A stretch of 35,687 bases of DNA from contig NMRA01000103.1 in NCBI GenBank assembly GCA_002633005.1, positions 303,589 through 339,275 of the forward strand, read 5' to 3'. Positions 12,201 through 22,400 of this stretch are shown in pieces; position 1 is the stretch's first letter; each line of letters begins with the position of its first letter. Below the pieces are notes generated by a model that was not told the origin of the DNA, searched no databases, and worked only from the letters and a program-made list of their open reading frames with translations. The translations under genes were made by a program, and so were the position numbers. The stretch comes from Phoronis australis (lineage: Eukaryota > Phoronida > Phoronidae).

Positions 12201-12274
12201 ATTGAATCTCGCGGTTCCACGTTCGAGATTTATTGTACTTCCTTTTCCTGTCGGCCATATTCGATTAGAGCCAA
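12198..12274. promoter_or_regulatory. Bidirectional EDEM2/RPS10 promoter core
   Basis: The EDEM2 initiator ATG (minus, 12200) and the proposed RPS10 TOP start (plus, about 12242) are about 41 bp apart. A CCATATT motif, which fits the YY1 core (GCCATNTT), occurs at both genes: 12198-12204 at the EDEM2 ATG and 12255-12261 inside RPS10 exon 1. A TTTATTGTA sequence lies at 12229-12237, just upstream of the RPS10 start. Seen directly: the spacing and motifs. Inferred: shared promoter use and YY1 binding. Confidence 0.6.
12242..12274 (+). other. RPS10: Candidate RPS10 non-coding exon 1 with 5' TOP
   Basis: The sequence starts CCTTTTCCTG, a C followed by a pyrimidine tract as in TOP mRNAs of ribosomal proteins. 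It continues for about 33 nt and ends in CCAA before a consensus GTGAGT donor at 12275. The first coding exon begins just after an acceptor at 13907-13908 with only one base before the ATG, so a separate 5' UTR exon is required. A rival pyrimidine tract (CCTTTTTCCCT, 12693-12703) has no good donor nearby. Confidence 0.55.
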
Positions 12275-13908
12275 GTGAGTAATTCGGCTCTTATAAATCC
12301 AATGACATCGTGATCATCTCAATTTGTTAATAATTTAATTTGTGCATTAACATTGGCTTCTGTTATTTCTGCTGCTATATGACTTGAAAATAGACCATTG
12401 GTTCTTTGAAAAAACGCATAACTTTCGTATTAAATTGGTCTACGTCGGAAACATCCTCTGTGACTCGAGAGTTCGGGGTAGAGCTCAATGATAACGCTAG
12501 TATATACCTCCCTAGAAAAGTGAGATTTTGTGGGATATTGCCTCGTGTAGGTGTTTATGAGTGTACGAGATTTTGACTGTTTTTTCACCGCGAGACAGTA
12601 TTGATATCTCTCCCTAGGCCCCAAGGACAGTGGAGAGGCATTTCCCTCACCCAAAAAATTCTCTCAGAAGCGACGCAACGGCCGCGCTGGCACCTTTTTC
12701 CCTAGTTGAGCATGAGCCTGAACCTAGCAAAGTTGCGTCGTTAGATCATTGGTGTATCGCCTGTTAAAGAAGGGGAAGGTTTGGATGTCTTTAATATTTA
12801 CTGGCATAATTGGGCCCTTGTATACTAATATGAATAAGGCTTAATAAAGCAACGGTACACAACTGCTTATGGTCGCCCACCAGGGCAAAAGTTACCCACG
12901 CATCCAAGGCTTTACCGCAAACAGTTGGCGCTTCGCACCAATCACGTGGTTTGTCGCTTTATCGCTTCCGGAATAACTCAAACTTTGCATATCAATCCGG
13001 TAGTAATTTGCGTCACGCATTTTATCTGTGACTGAAACACGTTCACTAGTTGCATTTGTTGACTTTGAAATCAATAAATATCATACAAACCTCCAGATTT
13101 TGGCAATTCAGTCGGCAAAGTTCACAGCAAAATGTCGTGCCTGTGCTTCAATCCATGTAGCTCTTGGTGAGGGAATTATTCTGGATAACACAATATTTTG
13201 CAGATTTGTAATTTGCATTGTTCACAAATGGATGCACTATTTGTTGTGAGTGTATCACTTTAGGTGGCACTGTATGCGAACCGTGTCAAAGTCTACTTGG
13301 GAATTGAGCCAATTTGGCCAATTGCAACAGCGGACATGACACCAAGGTTCTGGAATTGCTCTAGGCGGCAGCATATCCTAATCATCTCTGTAAGCTGAAA
13401 GGTTTCCTGCAAATTACTCTAAACCTTGACTGTCAAAATTGTGTTTCTACCGACGGCCATTTTTACCTGTCTCGGATTGCTATGCTGGAAGCTTTTCGAC
13501 GAATTATGCCTCACACTGATTAAACAAACCATAAGTCACATTGGTATAAGTACTTTTCGCACTTAGAGGGACTCCTTAAGACGTGATCGATATTCTTAAT
13601 TCTTTCCAACTTGAACGAATTCTCTCGTAATCAAGTCGAGCAGTCCATTGTTCAGTTGCCCAAATCAGCAACTGGCTGTTTTTGCACTGCTCGCGTCAGA
13701 GAATATGACGTTATATATCTACTGGGGACTTGACGACTGGTCATGTCAGAATGAAACGCCATCTATCATTGCTGTATTAAGAGTACATTTGAATGGATGG
13801 AATACTAATGTTTTGTGTGGATTGCAGTAGGGAGTGTAAAATAACTTAACTTTAACCATGGTCATTAAATATCATTTGCATTTAAATGTCTCCACGTGTT
13901 TGCTACAG
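12275..13908 (+). other. Proposed RPS10 intron 1
   Basis: This 1.63-kb stretch has no recognisable coding exon. It contains a diverged copy of the foldback-arm repeat at about 13480-13710. Open frames of 60-75 codons here (for example 12430-12654 minus) show no known domain. I found no convincing C/D-box snoRNA, although ribosomal-protein introns often host them. Confidence 0.5.
13480..13710 (+). repeat. Diverged copy of the foldback-arm repeat in RPS10 intron 1
   Basis: It keeps the arm-1 order: GGAAGCTTTTCG(G/A)CGAATTA, GCCTC(G/A)CAC, TAAACAAACCA, CATAGAGG-like GCACTTAGAGGGAC, TTAATTCTTTCCAACTTGAAC, CGAGCAGTCC and CTGCTCGC. It is more diverged than the two arms at 11.1-12.0 kb. Confidence 0.7.
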
Positions 13909-13909
13909 G

Positions 13910-16900
13910 ATGTTGATGCCTAAGAAGAATCGCATCATGATCTATGAACACCTGTTCAAAGAGGGCGTCATTGTGGCTAAACACGACTTTAACTGTCCCA
14001 AACACCCTGAGCTAGAGAGTGTACCCAATCTTCAAGTGATTAAAGCCCTCCAGGTAAGCGTTCTCCTTCATCTCTGCTAAGGCAGTGGTTGTTATGTTCA
14101 CCTATTTCTAAGTATGGTAATTTTCCACAACTTCAGTGCACTCCTAATTTCGCGCACGTAAAGTTATTGGGAAAATGGCTGGAATTTCTTGCTTTCGCTG
14201 ATTCGCGCATGATCAGTTTTGCAGGCAAAGCCCTTTGGTTAATCCTGAGAATACACATGTTAACTGTGTGAATAAGATTTGAGCACTGTATATAGGCCTC
14301 TTCATTCCTCTATTCATATGTGATATCTCATGCTGTTGCCAACATGCTGTGAAAGGGGTTGTTGGCAACGTTTCGTTACTCCATTATTTCGCACTCTGAT
14401 CAACCACAAAGTCCTTATATTCAGTTTATTTTACACACCCTGTTTTGGAAAAATGTATTCATTGTGCGAAGCATATGAAGAATTTTCGTAGGTAATAATG
14501 TTATATTGCACATGTTTCACTCCTGGTTGCAAGCCTTGTATCCACAAATTGACTGTTGTCCAAAACGTGTGTCTGTTGGTTTCAGTCGCTGGAGTCCAAA
14601 GGTATGGTGAAGGAACAGTTTGCCTGGCGCCACCACTACTGGTACCTCACCAACGAGGGGATCCAGTACCTTCGGGACTACCTGCACCTGCCGCCGGAGA
14701 TCGTGCCGAGTACGCTCAAGAGGCAAACCAGAACTGAGCCGGCCAGGCCCAGATCATCACGTGAGTAGACATACTACTAGTCCATTTATTTATCTTTTCT
14801 AAACATTTGCTAAGTTAAGTTTCGAAATAAACTGGACGTTCGATAAATGTATCCATTTCCTTCGTTCTAGATTCAATTTCAGTGCTGGCTGGGTCCTGAC
14901 GGGTGTTGCCTAATGCACTTTGTTGAAGTGGCAACAACTTACTAACTACTCAAGGCCATTCACAAATAAGCAATCAGTGGCTATGTACTACGAAGTTGCA
15001 TTAAGTTCAGACTAGATTGCTACGTAGAGGCTCTTTATTTTGGTAAAAAGATCAAACTAAATTGACAAATAATTCAGAGAAGAATTTTTTAGTAGCTTGG
15101 CAGAGTTCTGTCCAGATAGCTATTTTACCTTAGCGTCAAGAGCATATCATGTGACTGGGGGGTGACAAAACCAAAACAATGCAGTATAAACACTCGTAGG
15201 TAGATTTGAATAAATGATGACAATCGTGGATNCCCCCCCCCACCAGTTTCGCATCTGTTTAGCTTGCATGGTGAAGCATTGTTTACCAGCAGGGGTACAC
15301 CTTTGTCATATTTTGGTATTTATTAAGAACACTAAGTTGTGAAGTATTGAACTCTTGACTGAGGCGCTGCTGGACAAGTGATCAAAGTTGGGCAAAGTTA
15401 AGGGCTTGGAATTTTCCTCGTTTAAGAGGATTTTCTCTGGTTTGGTTTCGATTTCCTCTCACATGATTTCCAATTTCCTCTTTTTTCATCTTTTTTATCA
15501 TAACTTTGACTTAACTCAAGCAAAAACGTTTATTTCAGTTAAATTTTACGACAAATATTTCTATCGCACAAGCCCATTTATTTGTGGAACAATTCATCAC
15601 CTGGAAATTGTACCTTTTTTGTCATTGGTCGTTCCAAGCCCTGAAAAGTTTATTCTGAAAAACTTATAGATATTGCACTTGTTTTGATTGTTCTGGCTCT
15701 GCTCATTACTGATACCTCTCCTGAAGTCAGTCATTCTTGGGTCATAAATTTCTGGGGCTTTCTGCTGCTTGGATAAGGAACAGATGCGGATGAGATTTTC
15801 ACATTTAATGAGATACTGGAGAGCTCAACAGTTTTCAAAGTAAGCTTGACAGAATTCTATCAAACTTCTTGCCGTAATGTTTTTGATAGTTTAGTTGAAC
15901 GTTTGTTACTATGAAAGTGTTTTTGTCGCACTTTGGTTGGAGTTAAGTGACATTGTTGCGTCTGGCTTTAGTTGAAAGGAAATGGATATCTATTCTTCAT
16001 TATTTGTAGAGTTGGATTGAGTTGGTCTGTAATTGAACGTCTCATCAAGATGTTCTGATGAGTTTATCAGTTCACGTCTTTGCGTTTGTTCAGATTTGAG
16101 TGAATTACTTAATGTTGCACGGCTGGTCATGGTGTTTTACCTTTCTTAATCAGGTCCTGATGGAGGCAGGCCAGCGCCCACTGGTGACCGGGCCGAGTAC
16201 CGACGAGCAGGACCACCAGGTGGAGATAAAAAGGCTGATACTGGCGCTGGTGCCAATACCGACTTTCAGTTTGTAAGTGTACTTACAAGTTGCAATTTGA
16301 GGGTTGCATTTGGTTTGCTTTGTTGTTATTTGTTGAATTGGGGAGCTTTACGGATGCTATGACTCCCCTCATCACTGACGATGGTTTCGTTGGTTTTGGT
16401 TCTGCCATTCAAGTTGTGTTGAAATTCTGTACAGTACTGTATGAAAACTGACTGGCGTTAAATGCACGAATTGTCTCGGGCTACGCCACCTCGGCAACTT
16501 TAGTACATCTGTGGAACATTCTGCTTAAATGATGCGTGGAATGCATTTGATTGGTGTTTCGCAAGTCAGATGCAGACTGCTAGGGATTCTCGCAAAATTG
16601 CGGCCACTCAATAAATTGGATTGAAGTATGGTTTAGAATTCAGTTTGGGTTCCATAAGCGAAGAATTCTCGCTGCAAAGTCCATGGTTAATGTCTTAGCT
16701 TTTTGCGTCCATGATTTCTGCCCTAGGGCGTGGAAATGCAAATGAATATGTAATATGCCTGCGATTTGTGATATACGCGGTTGTTGCAAAACTCTGTCAT
16801 GCTCTTGTTGACAGCGCAATAATTTTGTTATTAACATTCTTTACAATACTTACACTTCTAGGTCTAGTCTCAAGTTGATCCTTTCTCAGATTGTTGCTCA

Positions 16901-17224
16901 AGCTCGTGTGATAAGTTGGCATGTCGCAGCATGCCGTTTCATGTGACAAACATTTCCTTGAGCACTACCCGATTGCCAGTTGGTTTGTCGCAGTATGGTA
17001 TTTTATGTGACAAACATTTCCTTGTACACTACCCAACTGCCAGTTATTCTAGAGATCATCCCTCGTCTGAGTAAAGGGCAAATAGAGACCGATTTTATAG
17101 TGTTGAGTAGAGTCAATTTTGTTACAGCCAAATACAATATCCAAATATTCTTTTACAGAGGGGAGGCGCATCTGGCGGTGGCTTTGGACGAGGCCGTGGT
17201 GGTTTTGGTGTTCCGCCATCGTAA
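13910..17224 (+). CDS. RPS10: RPS10, small ribosomal subunit protein eS10 (complete, 4 coding exons, 167 aa)
   Basis: This is a 40S ribosomal protein of the beak region. Coding exons: 13910-14053 (residues 1-48; exon begins 13909), 14586-14760 (49-106 plus one base of 107), 16154-16272 (107-146), 17159-17224 (147-167, stop TAA). All introns are GT-AG. The eS10 winged-helix signature is present: start [15 protein letters not shown], then [19 protein letters not shown] followed by [14 protein letters not shown]. The C-terminus carries the usual basic/Gly-rich tail (FGRGRGGFG) after DFQFRGG. Length is close to the human 165 aa. The open frame continues upstream of the ATG through the acceptor (to 13886), but the acceptor TGCTACAG directly before GATG and family alignment set the start at 13910. 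In the first-third variable region HDFNC replaces the usual KDVHM, a tolerated substitution. It is head to head with EDEM2 and convergent with the ELOVL gene. Confidence 0.97.
14326..14366. repeat. Small inverted repeat in RPS10 intron 2
   Basis: GTTGCCAACA and TGTTGGCAAC face each other across about 15 bases, forming a potential 10-bp stem. It is not part of a longer recognisable element. Confidence 0.6.
16922..17047. repeat. Imperfect tandem duplication, period 63 bp, in RPS10 intron 4
   Basis: Copies begin TGTCGCAG(C/T)ATG at 16922 and 16985. Both contain ATGTGACAAACATTTCCTTG and CACTACCC(G/A)A(T/C)TGCCAGTT. About 90 percent of positions match by eye. Confidence 0.85.
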
Positions 17225-17269
17225 ACAAATTGCTGGGTTATTTCTCGTGTACAGTAAAATAGAAAAAAG

Positions 17270-17275
17270 AATAAA
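17270..17275 (+). terminator. RPS10: RPS10 polyadenylation signal AATAAA
   Basis: A canonical hexamer lies 46 nt after the RPS10 stop codon. It implies a very short 3' UTR, which is normal for ribosomal-protein genes. Confidence 0.7.
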
Positions 17276-19402
17276 AAATTGAAAACGACTTGAATTAATG
17301 CTTCAGTTGTTTATTGGCCAAACTTGGAAGGATAGATTGCACTTACTAGTTCATATGTGCTGGAATGACCCAGTACTGTACAAGCGTGTATATGGAACTG
17401 TGCGCCTTTATGTGCAACTACGTCTTCATCCAGAATTGACTGAATGTAAAACCAATCGACCAATGAGTAAAATAAAATAAAATAGCGAAGCTTATCCATT
17501 ATTAAGCCATGGTTGATGTACTGTATTCAATTCTCATGAAGTCCTGTACAAAAACACAAAAGCACTCGAACAAATGCTAATACCATACTCGTCTGGATTT
17601 CCACCCAGTGTGCTTAAAATAAGAAAATCATGGTGGGTTCTTTCTCTTGCCCAAAGTTGAAACTGAAAGTTCATTACCCAAATTAAGTCACCCTCATGTG
17701 TTGACATAATATGTGGACGCTCCCTATATGTAACACAGGGTACATGTTGTGCTTGAAGAATGCACTATTCTGAGTATAGACACACCACAATTCAGTGCCT
17801 GACTTCAGCTTGCTCCTCAACTGCTAATCATTCTAAGAAATCTGATACAACTTGCAAATATTTTTACAGCCAATGAAGTGGAACTTTATGAGATTCATCC
17901 TTAAAATTCCATATGGCACTCCAAAAACAAATAGTTTCTTTAGTTATACACCTATGTTGCCTAATTTTTAGCAGGTAGGTGTGAATTTCTATATTAAATT
18001 AATGCTAACAGCCTTAAAATAAATGATTTAAAAATTGATGCCGACATTTGACAATTATACAGGCTATAAGCAACTACACAGGAGATAAAAGATTACTGTT
18101 TCTAACCAATGGCATTGCATGTAAGATGAGCAATCGATTTATATAGAGAAAGAAAGTTGTAGAGTCCATATAAGAATAGGGTCATCCACAAATGGAGACC
18201 TACATAGCTACATTTCCATAATATGAAAATCTTAAAGCATATAAAAACAACATGCTAAAATTGTACAAAAATCACATTTTACACCACATTTTAATATGGC
18301 TGCACAAGTTGAGGTTGCTGTGCATCGAGACATTTTCATTTCACCACAAATGTTTTGCAGATTTTTCCAAACTTTCTTCAGAGGCACAACTATGGTGATA
18401 CTTGTTTAATTTACACATTTTTTTAATGATGAGCTGTTCTTGCAGTACACGATGTGTGCTATTTTTATAATTAGTTGTGTCGTGAGGATATTGCATTTCC
18501 GTATCAAAATGTGGTATAAAATATGTGCACTTCCAATCTATCACAGAATGAACTGGGATTGCATAGTCTCAAAACGTATATATGATTGTTGCCATGACGC
18601 ATGAAATAATTGTACACAAAATGCTTTCAATGAAAACTTGTTGTAATGAGCTGAAGTACACGTATGCATGTTACCACGAGACAGGATGTTGGCAACTACA
18701 GGGTTAGACTGAATCACAAGCTTAGGGGAAAACATCCCTCAGCCCTGGTTTTGACAATTTTCCTTGTAGGCTTTGAAGAAGCACAAAAATGATTGTAACC
18801 TGTTTTAAACAGGTCTGGAAAAGCTATTTTTTTCATCAGCTATAAGCAAAAGCGCTTGTTCTAACTTCAACAATAAACGAGTGAAAACAGCGAGATTCTT
18901 CGGTAAACAGAGAACAAGATCTCTCAACAAATGAACAGTAGCCCTAAAAAACCCCGCACACATCCAAGATCTGTTACAGTATTTCTTGGGGTAATTCTAC
19001 TGAAACTAGAAGAAGCTAGACAACTTCTACCAAGATTTCATCATTATTTCCTAAAATATTTGATCGTGTTTAAAATATTTAATACAAAATTTGACTACCT
19101 ACAGCACACCATACTCATCACGACAAAATGACACGTCATTCCACCTACACCGATCGTGAATTCCGTTTGCAGTTGCCCATTTGCACTCGGTCACAACAGG
19201 AAATCCGGGGGCATTTTGTCTGCCAGATCTTTTTGGATATTATGTTTTCAAAATGATTCCAAAACAATATTAACACATAATTTTTAAGCCATACAAAGCA
19301 CGGTTACATAGTTCCAAGAAGTAATCTAAGCAGCAGTGTGGAATTAGTTTATTAACCCCTCATCAGTGTACTCTACAGGGGGAGGGGCACGATGAAAGGT
19401 AC
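17276..19402 (-). other. Convergent 3' region between RPS10 and ELOVL (likely ELOVL 3' UTR)
   Basis: This is about 2.1 kb of AT-rich sequence with no recognisable exon. A minus-strand AATAAA lies at 19348-19353, only about 50 nt after the ELOVL stop. Another at 17310-17315 would place the ELOVL 3' end against the RPS10 poly(A) site. If distal sites are used, the ELOVL 3' UTR would be about 2 kb; the sequence alone cannot decide. Confidence 0.5.
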
Positions 19403-22400
19403 CTAATCCGTTTTCTTGTCACCACCTGATTGGTCACTTTGGACTATCTCCTTTTGCTTCTCGGTCTTCTTTAAGTAAGACTGAATGTAGAAGTTTGAGA
19501 AGAGAGCGATATGCGAAAGGATATATATCAGTAACGCGTAGCAGAATCCCACAGGGAAGCAGTTCTTGCGCATGACATACAGAGTTTTGAAGAACACCGA
19601 CCAGAACTGAATCTGAAATAAGGTGAAAAGATGGCATTCAAGTTTGTTGGAATTAGTACAAACGAGACAATGAATGAGCAATGAATTCTGAAACTGATTT
19701 GTGTACAGTAGTTTTTAAAAAATGGACAGCATCGAAATTTGTTGCATAAGTTTTGACGCACAAAGTATTATCCATTTACTTTCGACTAGAACTGGTCTCA
19801 ATTTAGGCAAGTTTTTGACAAAATATCGACAGATATAACTATGCACTTTGTCGAAATAACAGCAACCTGTTTTGCAAGTGTTATGCAGGCGATTGTGCGT
19901 GACTGATTGGTAGTCTGGCAGTTGATGATTTTGGACAGACACTACATGTATATTTGCATCTATGATAAACTGTACACCTGGCTACATGAAATATTACTAT
20001 TTAACAAGAATGAAGTCAACTCTAAAGATAGTTAAACATCTACTATTAGTCAATTCTTGGTAAATATTTGCCATTCAGTCGATAAGTACAGAAAAGAACG
20101 AAAACGCAATACTGGATTTCAGCTGAGCAACGCCACACCGATTATGTCATCAGCCAAATGCCACCACGGCATTAACTAGTGAAAATCTAGCGATGAGGAC
20201 ATAATATCACTCAGCTGAAATCTAAGTCTAGTATAATTATAGGTTTTAGTTCTTTTCTAAGTCTACTGTTAGTGCTACTTGTGAGGAATTATCTGTTCCA
20301 CAATCTTTTCTGAGCAGACGTTCTCTCACTCTCCAGACAAAGATTCATGGTGACACGGCGTAAAAAGTCTGCGTTTTATTTCAGAAAACACCTCTAGCTT
20401 CCTTGAAACGTAAATTTCTTGATGAAATACTCACAAGTTGTAGGGATGTCATGTACTTCTTCCACCAAAGATACTTGTGCATGGATGGACCAAATGAAGC
20501 TAGGCCGTAGTAGGAATACATTAACACATGGATCAAGCAGTTGATCATAGCTGAGAAGTAGGCTGAAAAGAGTAGGTGAAGAGTTAACACTAGGGTGCAG
20601 ACCATCGTAAGTGCTTAAACTGGGTTGTGCCCTGCTAACTGACAGCTCGACAAATTTATATCATTCACAGTGTCTCTCTAGCACAGTGACACCAGTATAT
20701 TGCAGTTACTCTGCTCAAAATTCTTCATAAAACTTGGGAATCCCCACCTTCCGTTTCATTTTGTAAAAAAACGACCTGCCAAGCAATTAATTACAACCTT
20801 GCCAGTTTGGTCCCATGATGCAAAGCACAGCTGCATACTCCTTACTTAGAAATGTGACATCTTGACCGGTTGACCCAAAGCTGAATGAAAATATGAAGTA
20901 TTAGTGATGTAAACGCATACGTTCTCATATCATTTAATGGGAGGAATTGAAATCTAATTGTTAACCACAATGTTTTATTTTGTGTACATTTTCAAAACAA
21001 TGGTTTAGTTCCTGGAAATTCCTGCTCACGTTACGAAAACTAAAAGCTAGTTTCAGCAAGAACTGTTTGAATGTCATGTGTCATTAAGATTTGGCATTCT
21101 ACACCACTTTATGTCAACAACACCAGATTCACTAACAGTGCAAGTTTTTAGGTGAATACATTGTCAATTTGCATAATTTATACAAATTAATGCCCCCATT
21201 ATTCAAAATTCATCTATTAGCTACTGTACCAGGCACCACAGATGAATTATCATGATGATGTTTGCACCTATATTCTTTTGGTCAATTAGTTTCATGAAAT
21301 AGGTTTGCATGTTGGTGCATGATAAATTTGCATAATTAATGCAAATTTACATATTGCTAATGTATATTAAGGGGCCATTATTCAAAATTCTACTAATTGT
21401 GCTTATAGCTGCTGTACCAAGCACCACAGGTGAACTATCGTGATATTTGAGCCTATGTTTCTGTGGTGGGTTACTAGGTTAATGAAATCAGTTTGCAAGT
21501 TTCATGATAAATTAGCATAATTTATGCAAATAAAGGCTGCTGTTATTAAAAATTCTGTTTTTGCTCGTAACTTTCTCAAGGGGCCGGGGCAGTTCATGTA
21601 GATTATTTTGATATTTTTACTAAATTTAATGTAATCTGTCATTACATCATAAATATAAATAATCTGTAATTTATTACACTCATTACAAATTCTAGTTTTG
21701 TCTGATACCCAGGATATATGTAATAGTTGACAAAAAGTGTGTAATTGCATAAACCCAGGACATAACCTTTCTAATGGAGACCATGCAGTCACAAGACGTA
21801 TCAAATGCTAATACAACACTCGGAACATGAGCACACTACAGTACAACGTACCCAAAATATTGTGCGGGGCAGAAAATTGACTCTGTAATTGTATCTACGT
21901 GAATTTTGAGGAGTCTGACCTTTGCAGCCACACCAAATCATCACTAGTAAGCAATAGGAGCGGGTTGGGCACCATGTGGAATGATAGATGATGAGATTGA
22001 TTTGTTTATGGCATCTTTCCATCCATAGTCCTCTGGATCTAGTGCTGGTGACATTCCACCACATGACTGACTGGTAATGGGTTCTGTTTATGTTTACATT
22101 CTCTGTGAATGCCTCTGCTGTTGGTGACAGTTTGGGGGCGGACATATATTTCTTGCCATTTCTCTTCCCCGTACCAGTAGTCTGGTTCCTGACATCTTAC
22201 TAATTCTCTTCATTCCATAACAGGCGCACGTACATTTAGTGGCCTGTTTCATGATATCAGAAAATGTGCATTAAAAGTACCAATGGCAGACAGGTCATGT
22301 CCAGCCTTCAATATTTTAACAATGGATCCCTTTCCAACTCCATAGTAGCATGCCACCGTGTTACACCCCTATAGTGCATGGGCAGCGAAGAGACCTTCGT

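Noticed and set aside
12693-12703. Alternative RPS10 TOP start (CCTTTTTCCCT)
   Set aside because: There is no consensus donor soon after it, whereas the tract at 12242 is followed 33 nt later by GTGAGT. It is kept only as a rival.
13886-13909. Upstream in-frame ATG extending RPS10 by eight codons
   Set aside because: The extension reads through the splice acceptor TGCTACAG; eS10 proteins start at MLMP.
14054-17158. Intronic snoRNAs in RPS10
   Set aside because: TGATGA-like C boxes (for example near 15216 and 16055) lack a properly placed CTGA D box and a terminal stem.
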